A DNA stretch of 46,621 nt from Syntrophomonadaceae bacterium (GTDB taxonomy: Bacteria; Bacillota; Dethiobacteria; SKNC01). Below the pieces are notes generated by a model. That model searched no databases. It saw only the letters and a list, made by a program, of their open reading frames with translations, and was not told where the DNA came from. The DNA lies in assembly GCA_003560915.1 (NCBI GenBank), contig PWJM01000091.1, forward strand, positions 1 to 46,621, in the 5' to 3' direction. Made by a program: the position numbers and the translations under genes. Within the stretch, counting starts at the first letter, position 1. The number at the start of each line of letters is the position of its first letter. Positions 31,854-39,858 of this stretch are shown piece by piece.

Positions 31854-32702
31854 TTATAGCACCTCCACAATAATATTGTCAATTAAACGTGTTTTGCCTA
31901 CTTTAACAGCCAACGCGATAAGAACCTCATCCTTCAATTCTTCCAAAGTTTCCAGGTTGGTAGTGTCCGCAATCTCGATGTATTCCAGCTTAGCCATAGG
32001 TTCACGGAAAATAATCGCCTCCATAGCACCGATAATCTTTGAACCCTTCCTGCATCCACCCAGGATTAGTTCCTCCGCCCGGTTCAAGCTTTTATAAAGA
32101 ACCAGGGCAGTTTCCCTCTCCTCTGAAGACAAATACGTATTTCGGGAACTCATGGCCAGTCCATCCGCTTCCCTTACGGTAGGCATAATTTTTAGGGTCA
32201 GATTCATGTTCAGGTCTGCTGCCATTTTTTTCAAGACCAGGGCCTGCTGTGCATCCTTTTGTCCAAAATAGGCTGTGTCCGGTTCCAACAAGTTGAAAAG
32301 TTTTGTGACCACGGTGGTAACTCCCCGGAAATGACCAGGCCGCCCCCGCCCGCACAGTCCCCGGGTTAATTTCTCCACCAGCACATAAGTATCATATCCC
32401 TGGGGATACATATCCCGGTCTGAAGGAGAAAATATCAAGTCCACTCCCTCTTCCCGGCACAGACCGGCATCGGTGGTAAGGTCCCGGGGATAATGTTCAA
32501 AATCTTCCCCTGCCCCAAACTGTATAGGGTTTACATAAATGCTAACTGCCACAAAATCGCACTCACTCCGGCCAGCCTTTACCAGGGAAAGATGTCCCTG
32601 ATGCAGGTGCCCCATGGTTGGGACCAAACCTATGGTGCCACCTGATTTGCGAACTTCACGGACAATTTTTTTCAGCTCCGGTATGGTCCTGACTATTTTC
32701 AT
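31854..32702 (-). CDS. panC: Pantothenate synthetase
   Basis: MKIVRTIPELKKIVREV...GLVPTMGHLHQGHLSLVKAGR...VSIYVNPIQFG. Start likely 32702, not 32765. Confidence 0.97.
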   Translation of the reverse strand: MKIVRTIPELKKIVREVRKSGGTIGLVPTMGHLHQGHLSLVKAGRSECDFVAVSIYVNPIQFGAGEDFEHYPRDLTTDAGLCREEGVDLIFSPSDRDMYPQGYDTYVLVEKLTRGLCGRGRPGHFRGVTTVVTKLFNLLEPDTAYFGQKDAQQALVLKKMAADLNMNLTLKIMPTVREADGLAMSSRNTYLSSEERETALVLYKSLNRAEELILGGCRKGSKIIGAMEAIIFREPMAKLEYIEIADTTNLETLEELKDEVLIALAVKVGKTRLIDNIIVEVL

Positions 32703-32712
32703 TTGACCACCC

Positions 32713-33552
32713 CTAGTCCAGGAGTTCCTCCAGGGTTTCTCCCAGGTTAAATATGTGTTCCTCACCGGGAAAATCGCCTTTCTTTACTTCACCCACGTAA
32801 TCCTTGATCCCTTTAACCATTTCTTCCCGTAAATTTAAATACTGCTTAACAAACTTTGGCCTGAACTCGTCAAACATCCCCAAAACATCGTGAAATACCA
32901 GCACCTGCCCATCACAATTCTTCCCGGCACCAATGCCAATGATAGGTATGGACAGCTGAGCAGTAATGAATTCGGCTAACTGCCAGGGGACACATTCCAG
33001 TACAATGGCGAAAGCTCCTGCTTCCTCCAGGGCTTTAGCATCTTCAAACATCTTCTTAGCTGCCTCTTTATCTTTTCCCTGTACCTTGTATCCTCCCAGC
33101 TGGCCTACGGACTGAGGTGTTAATCCCAGATGGCCCATTACCGGGATCCCGGCCTCCACCATGCCTCTCACCGCTTCAACTACTTCTATCCCACCCTCCA
33201 GCTTTACCGCCTGGGCTCCTGTTTCCTGAATTACCCGGCCTGCATTTCTCAGGGCGTCATCGCGGTTTACCTGGTAGGTCATAAAGGGCAGGTCCATTAC
33301 TACCATGGCCCTCTGGCTTCCTCTTACCACCGCTTTTCCGTGATGAATCATTTCCTCCAAAGTAACCGCCAGAGTATTTTCATACCCCAGCACTACCATT
33401 CCCAATGAATCCCCCACCAGAATCATGTCCACTCCGGCTTCATCTACAATTTTCGCCTGTGAATAATCATAAGCGGTGAGCATGGTTGATTTTTCACCTT
33501 TTCCCTTTTTCTCCCTCAGGTCAAACGTGGTTACTCTGTTCTTTTTTGTCAT
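32713..33552 (-). CDS. panB: 3-methyl-2-oxobutanoate hydroxymethyltransferase
   Basis: 279 aa; [45 protein letters not shown]. Confidence 0.97.
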   Translation of the reverse strand: MTKKNRVTTFDLREKKGKGEKSTMLTAYDYSQAKIVDEAGVDMILVGDSLGMVVLGYENTLAVTLEEMIHHGKAVVRGSQRAMVVMDLPFMTYQVNRDDALRNAGRVIQETGAQAVKLEGGIEVVEAVRGMVEAGIPVMGHLGLTPQSVGQLGGYKVQGKDKEAAKKMFEDAKALEEAGAFAIVLECVPWQLAEFITAQLSIPIIGIGAGKNCDGQVLVFHDVLGMFDEFRPKFVKQYLNLREEMVKGIKDYVGEVKKGDFPGEEHIFNLGETLEELLD

Positions 33553-33556
33553 TACA

Positions 33557-34423
33557 TTACACCTCCAGAACTTTCAGCAGCTGTTCCGCCTGCTGTTTAT
33601 CAATACTTCCCTTTTCCAAAGCCACCTGAACTGTATATTTACCCAACTCTCCATAAAGAGATACGCTTTCCGGCATCTTGTTTTTCATTATAGTAAAATG
33701 ATCTCGGATGGTAGAATAGTCACCCCGGGAAATAGGGCCGGTAAGCCCCTGAGGCACTCCCACTGTTTCAATATTCTGCAGTGCTCCCCTAATCAATGGC
33801 AGCAGTGCTTTAAGTGCATTTTCTTTAGGGATGCCCAGTTCCTCCATCATGCTGAGGCCTAGCCGTATAATGGCCACAAAGTAATTGGAAACCACGCAGG
33901 CCGAGGCATGATACAGGGGTTTCATTTCCGTAGGGATTTCCAGCATAAAACCCTCCAAATCCGATATCATTCTGCGAACAAAAGGCAGCCCTTCTTCATC
34001 ACCTTCTACGGCAAAGTAGGAACCCGGAAGATTTCTTACTCCTGCCTCCGGACCGGGAATGGTCTGCAGAGGATGTACAGACATCACATGTGCCCCGCTG
34101 GCCCGGGCAGAAGATAAAATTTCCGAACTGTGGGAACCGCTGGTATGTATTGCCAGGTCTCCCTCTTTAAAGCCTTTCTTCCTGGAGATCAGGTTACAGG
34201 TCTCTTGAATTACCCGATCAGGGGTAGTAATAAAAATGACATTGGCCGTCTTTAAAACTGGGAAAATATCGATATACCCTTCTGTTCCGATAACTTGCCC
34301 TCCTCTTTGGGCAGATTCCGCAGTTCTGCTGATTATTCCGGCAATTTGATAACCTTTCTTTTTCAGAAGTAACCCCAGGGTAATCCCCACATTTCCCGCA
34401 CCCACAATGGCTATAGATTCCAT
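33557..34423 (-). CDS. Rossmann-fold + DUF2520 protein; candidate PanG-type ketopantoate reductase
   Basis: [32 protein letters not shown]...; [11 protein letters not shown]...[26 protein letters not shown]. Function inferred from position upstream of panBCD and resemblance to the PanG family. Start likely 34423. Confidence 0.8.
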   Translation of the reverse strand: MESIAIVGAGNVGITLGLLLKKKGYQIAGIISRTAESAQRGGQVIGTEGYIDIFPVLKTANVIFITTPDRVIQETCNLISRKKGFKEGDLAIHTSGSHSSEILSSARASGAHVMSVHPLQTIPGPEAGVRNLPGSYFAVEGDEEGLPFVRRMISDLEGFMLEIPTEMKPLYHASACVVSNYFVAIIRLGLSMMEELGIPKENALKALLPLIRGALQNIETVGVPQGLTGPISRGDYSTIRDHFTIMKNKMPESVSLYGELGKYTVQVALEKGSIDKQQAEQLLKVLEV

Positions 34424-34459
34424 AGCATTTCCTTTCATGAATGGTATTTAGGAAAAAAA

Positions 34460-34487
34460 AAATATCCCTCTTGACTGGTCAAGAAGG
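34460..34487 (-). terminator. Terminator/attenuator hairpin in the pantothenate operon leader
   Basis: Minus strand CCTTCTTGAC-CA-GTCAAGAGGG-ATATTTTTTTTTT: 10-bp stem then a T10 run, only ~40 nt before the start codon. Confidence 0.7.
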
Positions 34488-34499
34488 CATAGTACTCCG

Positions 34500-34563
34500 T
34501 AAAAAAAAATAACGCTCCTTCTGTCCCGGTCCAACCGTTGGCTCCAGGCAGATCCATCGTTAC
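34500..34563 (-). ncRNA. Structured leader RNA, candidate 'pan' motif element
   Basis: RNA UAACG-AUGGA-UCUG-CCUGG-AG-CCAA-CGG-UUGG-A-CCGGG-A-CAGA-AGGAG-CGUUA then U9: nested stems with unpaired A residues on the 3' side, upstream of the pantothenate biosynthesis operon. Confidence 0.55.
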
Positions 34564-34588
34564 TATTCACTTATACATTCCATGTATG

Positions 34589-34617
34589 ATTATATAGGGA
34601 CAAGTGAAAAATTTCAA
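34589..34617 (-). promoter_or_regulatory. Near-consensus sigma-A promoter of the pantothenate operon
   Basis: Minus strand TTGAAA-N17-TATAAT (-35 at 34612-34617, -10 at 34589-34594). Confidence 0.8.
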
Positions 34618-34627
34618 GAAAAAATTC

Positions 34628-34657
34628 AAAAAAAGTGATAATTTTGCACTTTTTTTA
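34628..34657 (-). terminator. Terminator of the M42 peptidase operon
   Basis: Minus strand AAAAAAGTG-CAAAATTAT-CACTTTTTTT. Confidence 0.65.
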
Positions 34658-34659
34658 AC

Positions 34660-34721
34660 ATCTTTACGGTCAATTGCAGCAGATGTATTCCAGGAAACGC
34701 GAAACCTGGAAGAGTAAAGAT
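34660..34721 (-). other. Unassigned structured element in the 3' UTR of the M42 operon
   Basis: Closing stem ATCTTTAC/GTAAAGAT (34660-34667 with 34714-34721) enclosing perfect hairpin TTCCAGG-N10-CCTGGAA (34688-34694 with 34705-34711). Confidence 0.5.
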
Positions 34722-34731
34722 AGGGCAAGAG

Positions 34732-35718
34732 TTAATCTAGAGGTGTTTCCAGAATACTTTTTAGTAATTTAACACCATTTATTACATCATCATAATCTAC
34801 CATTTCCGAGGGTGTATGAATATATCGGCAGGGAATCGACATTACTCCAGAGGGAACTCCCTCCCTGCTCAAATGAATGGCTCCAGAATCTGTGCCGCCC
34901 CTTTCCAAAACTTCCAACTGGTAGGGGATTCCTGTCCTTTCTGCCGCATCCACCATGATTTTTTTTACTTTTGGATGAGTAATGATTAACGTATCCTTAA
35001 CCTTAACCGTAGGCCCTTTTCCCAGGGCTACAGCCATGGTTTCTGATTCCGGCGTGTCACCGGTCCGGGTTACATCCACCGCCAGGCCATAATCCGGTTT
35101 AATCCGGTACGCAGAAGTCCTGGCCCCTCTTACCCCAACTTCCTCTTGAACAGTAAAAACAAAGAAAAGGTCGTTAACCGGAGACTCTATCTCCTTCAAA
35201 GCCTGAATCAGTACCGCACATCCCACCCGGTCATCCAGCGATTTGGAAATAATACGCCTTCCCAAATCCTGAAAACCTCTCTGGTAAACAGCGATATCCC
35301 CAATTTTTACCTGGTCTTCTGCTTCCTTCTGTTCTGAGGCACCTATGTCGATGTACAACTTCTGAAAATTTAGGTCCTTCATACTCTCGATCTTTTCACA
35401 CCCGATGGTGCCTACCGCTCCATTGGCAAAAACTACTCTTTCTCCCAGAAGTATGTGGGGTGAAATCCCCCCCACGTTGGAAAAACGTAAGAAACCGTTT
35501 TTGTCAATATAGGTTACCATAAGCCCCAGTTCATCCATGTGGGCTGCCAACATAACCCTCTTCCCCGGGCCTTTTTTACGGGCGATTAAATTGCCAAGGC
35601 TATCTACTTCCATTTTGTCAACCATGGGCTTTATTTTATCTTCGATTACTTTTCTAACAGTTTCCTCCCTCCCGGAAGGACCATAGGCTTCGGTTAACTC
35701 TTTAATCAATTCCTTCAT
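34732..35718 (-). CDS. M42 family metallopeptidase (copy 3 of 3)
   Basis: 328 aa; AHMDELGLMVTYIDKNGFLRF, SLDDRVGCAVLIQ, FTVQEEVGVRGA, RGGTDSGAIHLSREGVPSGVMSIPCRYIHTPSEMV. Confidence 0.95.
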   Translation of the reverse strand: MKELIKELTEAYGPSGREETVRKVIEDKIKPMVDKMEVDSLGNLIARKKGPGKRVMLAAHMDELGLMVTYIDKNGFLRFSNVGGISPHILLGERVVFANGAVGTIGCEKIESMKDLNFQKLYIDIGASEQKEAEDQVKIGDIAVYQRGFQDLGRRIISKSLDDRVGCAVLIQALKEIESPVNDLFFVFTVQEEVGVRGARTSAYRIKPDYGLAVDVTRTGDTPESETMAVALGKGPTVKVKDTLIITHPKVKKIMVDAAERTGIPYQLEVLERGGTDSGAIHLSREGVPSGVMSIPCRYIHTPSEMVDYDDVINGVKLLKSILETPLD

Positions 35719-36742
35719 TATTAAAACCCCCTTCCGGTAAATTTTTCAAGAAAACATCTACCAATTTCACTGTATTCTCCATATCTTTTAAGTTTAAAAT
35801 GCCTGCTGGATTATGTATATAACGACAGGGCACAGATACTACTGCTGAAGGGACGCCTTCTCGGGTAAGGGCTATTCTGCCGGCATCTGTTCCGGCACCG
35901 GTAAAACGTCTAATCTGGTAGGGAATTCCATTCTGTTCCGCCAGTTTCTTTAAAAATTGGACCATTCCCCTATGGGTAATCACCGAAGCATCCATAATAG
36001 TAAGGGCCGGGCCTTTGCCTAAGGTAGTAACATGCCCTTCCTTTTTGACTTCCACTACATCCGCCGCCGTTGTACCCTCTACCACTAAAGCCAGGTCGGG
36101 TTTAATTCTGTATGCAGCTGCGCCGGCCCCTCTCATACCTACCTCTTCCTGGACAGTGAAGACTCCGTAAAAGGAATAAGGGTAATTTTGCTTTTTTAAT
36201 ATTTCTATGAGAACCGCACAACCCACCCGGTTGTCCAGAGCTTTCCCTTTGGCACAGTGATCACCAATTTCTTCAAAACGGGTAATAAAAGATATATAGT
36301 CTCCCAGCTTTACCTTCTTTTCTGCTTCCTCCCTGCTGCCGGCACCAATATCAATGTACATATCATCTATTTTTATAGATTTTTTTCTTTCCTCGGGTTT
36401 CTGCAGATGAATCGCTTTAGCGCCTATGACCCCTGGAATCTTTTGAGGCCCTATCTGTACCACCTTGGACACTAAAACCCGGTCATCAATCCCGCCTACC
36501 TTGGAGAATTTGATTAAGCCGCTTTTTTCAAACCCTACCACAATCATCCCCACTTCATCCATGTGGGTAACAATCATCAGTGTAGGGCCTTCCTTTTCTC
36601 CTTTTTTTCGTACAATCAAGTTTCCCAAAACATCCGTTTCAGCTTCCTCTACATGGGGGCTCACCTGCTGCCGGATGATATTCCTTATTTCCTGCTCTCC
36701 TCCGGAAACACCGGAGGATTCAGATAACGTTTTCAAAAGCAT
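35702..36742 (-). CDS. M42 family metallopeptidase (copy 2 of 3)
   Basis: 346 aa; THMDEVGMIVVGFEKSG, ALDNRVGCAVLIE, FTVQEEVGMRGAG, GAGTDAGRIALTREGVPSAVVSVPCRYIHNPAGIL. Confidence 0.95.
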   Translation of the reverse strand: MLLKTLSESSGVSGGEQEIRNIIRQQVSPHVEEAETDVLGNLIVRKKGEKEGPTLMIVTHMDEVGMIVVGFEKSGLIKFSKVGGIDDRVLVSKVVQIGPQKIPGVIGAKAIHLQKPEERKKSIKIDDMYIDIGAGSREEAEKKVKLGDYISFITRFEEIGDHCAKGKALDNRVGCAVLIEILKKQNYPYSFYGVFTVQEEVGMRGAGAAAYRIKPDLALVVEGTTAADVVEVKKEGHVTTLGKGPALTIMDASVITHRGMVQFLKKLAEQNGIPYQIRRFTGAGTDAGRIALTREGVPSAVVSVPCRYIHNPAGILNLKDMENTVKLVDVFLKNLPEGGFNNEGID

Positions 36743-37794
36743 TCCGTCAGCTCCTTCAATCCGTCTTGTTTTTGAGCGGCGATGAATCTTGCCAACAGCC
36801 TGGCAGAATGTTTTATATCTTCCATTGAAAGAAGTTCAACCGATGTGTGCATATACCTGAGGGGGATAGAAACCAACCCGGTGGCAATTCCTTCCCTGGA
36901 AATCTGAAGTGCCCAGGCATCGGTGCCGGTGGGTCCCGGAGCGGCATCCTTCTGATAAGGAATTCGGTATTCCTCTGCAAGCTCTACCAATTTTTTGTAA
37001 ATTACCGGATGTATGTTAGGACCCGTGGTAATCACCGTGCCTTTACCCAGAAAAGAAGTTCTGTATTCCGGTACACCGGGCATATCTCCATGACAGACAT
37101 CAATGGCAATGCCCATGTCCGGCGCGACACCATAGGCAGACACGATGGCTCCCCTTACTCCTACCTCTTCCTGGACCGTGGCTACAGCATAAACATCCGC
37201 ATCATGTTTTAACCCCTGCAGTTCCTGCAGGCATTGGAGCACTACCGCTACTCCGGCCCGGTCATCCAGGGCTTTCCCTGCAGCCATCTGTCCCCCCAGG
37301 CGTACAAATTCTCTACGTATGGTAATGATATCTCCAACGGATACCACTTCTTTTACTTGAGCTTCAGAAAGGCCCAGGTCTATGTAAAGCTTATCCATCT
37401 TTACGCCTTTTTCCATTTCATCAGGCTCTAAAATATGAGGCGATTTGGCCCCAATCACTCCGGGCAGATCTTTTTTTCCGTGGACCAAAACCTCCTGGTT
37501 CAATAATGACCGGGGATCTATCCCCCCCACGGGAGATATTCGTAAAAAGCCGCCCTCCTCAACCTTGGAAACCATAAGGCCAATTTCATCCATATGGGCA
37601 GCCAGCATAATCTTCAGGCTGTCAGGTCCACTATTGAGGCCTTTTTTTAGGGCTATCACATTACCCAGAGCATCCCGGCGTACCTGATGGGAGTTCTTTT
37701 TGAACTCCTCCACCACGATTTCAGCTACTCTGTCTTCATATCCGGAAACCCCTGGAGTTGTAGATATTTTTTGCAGAAATTCTGTAATATCCAC
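36733..37794 (-). CDS. M42 family metallopeptidase (copy 1 of 3)
   Basis: AHMDEIGLMVSKVEEGGFLRI, ALDDRAGVAVVLQ, ATVQEEVGVRGAI, GPTGTDAWALQISREGIATGLVSIPLRYMHTSVELL. GTG start at 37794 preceded by GGAAGGAG. Confidence 0.95.
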   Translation of the reverse strand: MDITEFLQKISTTPGVSGYEDRVAEIVVEEFKKNSHQVRRDALGNVIALKKGLNSGPDSLKIMLAAHMDEIGLMVSKVEEGGFLRISPVGGIDPRSLLNQEVLVHGKKDLPGVIGAKSPHILEPDEMEKGVKMDKLYIDLGLSEAQVKEVVSVGDIITIRREFVRLGGQMAAGKALDDRAGVAVVLQCLQELQGLKHDADVYAVATVQEEVGVRGAIVSAYGVAPDMGIAIDVCHGDMPGVPEYRTSFLGKGTVITTGPNIHPVIYKKLVELAEEYRIPYQKDAAPGPTGTDAWALQISREGIATGLVSIPLRYMHTSVELLSMEDIKHSARLLARFIAAQKQDGLKELTECF

Positions 37795-37979
37795 CTGATA
37801 ACTCCTTCCTACCCCTATGAGGAATATTTTTCTATTCAATCCAGATTAAATATTCTATAAAAAAAACAAATTTCCTTTAATTATCAATTATCTACCGTTA
37901 AAATTATTTCTCTCCAAAAAACGCTGCGGTTATACACCCTGACTTCACGTAAAAAACTCGCCTGACAGCAGATATCCAA

Positions 37980-38011
37980 AAACCCCTTATCTCCTAAACC
38001 CCTTATCTCCT
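37980..38011. repeat. Perfect tandem duplication of a 16-mer
   Basis: AAACCCCTTATCTCCT x 2, just downstream of the ABC exporter stop codon (38017). Confidence 0.9.
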
Positions 38012-38016
38012 CCGCA

Positions 38017-39840
38017 CTAGAAGGCTTCCTCTTGGGGCTGCAGCAAATCTGTAAAAAGCTCATCTTCGTCAATTATCTGCACATTTAAAAGTTCTCGGTA
38101 AAGGCCTGGCATTTCTGCCAGCTGCCGGTGAGTGCCTTCCTGAACGATTCTGCCCCTATCCATCACCAGGATTATGTCTGCACTTCTGATAGTAGAAAGC
38201 CGATGGGCTATGATGAATGAAGTCCTACCCGCAGTGATGGCTTTTAAAGCTTTGCGAATGCTGACCTCCGTATGGGTATCCACACTGGAAGTAGCTTCGT
38301 CCAGAATAATTATCCTGGGATTTCTTAAAATGGTCCTGGCAAAACTGATGAGCTGGCGCTGCCCCATGGAAAAGTTGCTTCCCCTTTCCCGCACCGGGGT
38401 ATCATACCCTTGGGGCAGTGAAGAAATAAAATCATGAATATAAACTCTTCGGGCGGCCTCCTCAACTTCCCGGATATCCGCCCCCGGCCTGCCGTAACGG
38501 ATGTTATCTTTGATGGTTCCGGAAAAAAGCAGAGCATCCTGTAAGGCCAAACCAATCTGTTCCCTTAAAGAATTGACCTTTACCTCTTTCAGGTCATGAC
38601 CGTCAATTACCACAGAACCTTTCTGAGAGTCGTAAAACCTGCATAAAAGACTGATCAATGTTGTCTTCCCGGCTCCCGTAGGGCCCACCAAAGCTACAGT
38701 CTGTCCCGGTTCTACCGTAAATTGAATATCTTCCAGGACATTCTTGGCCTCTTCATAAGCAAAGGTTACTCCTTGAAATTGTACTTTCCCTTGTATTTCC
38801 GGCAATCTTAAGGCCCCCGGGGCATCTTCGACATTAGGTTTTGCGTCCATAATTTGGAAGTACTTTTCCCCCGCCGCCATGGCAGACTGAAAGTTATTGT
38901 AAATCTGGCTCAGGTCTCTGAGGGGAGCGTAAAAACGGGTGAGATAATCCAGAAACAAGTAGAGAGTTCCGATTTGGATTACACCCCGAATCACCTCACG
39001 TCCCCCATACCAAAGAAGCAAAGCCATGCCCAGGGCCCCTACCACCTCTACCACGGGGAGGTAAACAGCAAACAGCCCTGCGGCCCTGACGTTAGCTTTC
39101 ATATTGTGATGATTGATTAAAGAAAATGCTTCGGAATTTTTCTCCTCCCGGGCCAAACTCTGCACTACTTTTAAACCACTTATATTTTCCTGGAGATAAG
39201 AGTTTACTGCTGCCATTTTGCCGCGCACTTCCCGGTATGCCTGAATTACACGGTTTCTGAAAAACGTGCTGACCAACAGGAAGAAAGGAAAGGTGACCAG
39301 GCTCAGTGCAGTAAGCATTACGTTTTCAGACAGCATGATTACGAAAATACCCACCAGCACAATTAAGTCCCCGGCAATGTGCACAATCCCCCAGGTAATA
39401 AACTCGTTTAACGCATCAATGTCATTAATGACCCGGGACATGATTTCACCGGTGGACCGATTGTCATAAAATTTAAAGCCCAACCCCTGAAGTTTCTCAA
39501 AAATGGACTGCCTGAGGTTAAAAATAACCCTCTGGCCTACCCAGGACATAAGGTAATTCTGCCAGTACGAACTAAACCAGTTTAGAAAGAAAGTAACAGC
39601 AAGAAGAAAGGTTAACCAGTTGAGCTGCCTGTAGTCAGAGGTTAAAATGGCAGAATCAATGGCTACCTTTATTATATAAGGACCGGCCAGTGTGGTTATT
39701 GTAGCTATGAGCATCATTGCCGAAGCAGCCATGATCCGACCCCGATAAGGCCACACGTGCTTAAGCAGCCGGTAAATAATCCGGTAATTTACTTTTTCAG
39801 GTTTTTCCTGGTCAGCCAGTTCAGGAATATGCAGGTCCAT
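38017..39840 (-). CDS. ABC exporter, fused TMD-NBD (heterodimer half 2)
   Basis: 607 aa; Walker A VGPTGAGKTTLISLL, FSMGQRQLISFARTILRNPRIIILDEATSSVDT. Confidence 0.95.
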   Translation of the reverse strand: MDLHIPELADQEKPEKVNYRIIYRLLKHVWPYRGRIMAASAMMLIATITTLAGPYIIKVAIDSAILTSDYRQLNWLTFLLAVTFFLNWFSSYWQNYLMSWVGQRVIFNLRQSIFEKLQGLGFKFYDNRSTGEIMSRVINDIDALNEFITWGIVHIAGDLIVLVGIFVIMLSENVMLTALSLVTFPFFLLVSTFFRNRVIQAYREVRGKMAAVNSYLQENISGLKVVQSLAREEKNSEAFSLINHHNMKANVRAAGLFAVYLPVVEVVGALGMALLLWYGGREVIRGVIQIGTLYLFLDYLTRFYAPLRDLSQIYNNFQSAMAAGEKYFQIMDAKPNVEDAPGALRLPEIQGKVQFQGVTFAYEEAKNVLEDIQFTVEPGQTVALVGPTGAGKTTLISLLCRFYDSQKGSVVIDGHDLKEVKVNSLREQIGLALQDALLFSGTIKDNIRYGRPGADIREVEEAARRVYIHDFISSLPQGYDTPVRERGSNFSMGQRQLISFARTILRNPRIIILDEATSSVDTHTEVSIRKALKAITAGRTSFIIAHRLSTIRSADIILVMDRGRIVQEGTHRQLAEMPGLYRELLNVQIIDEDELFTDLLQPQEEAF

Positions 39841-39858
39841 GGGTCCAAATCCTTCCCC

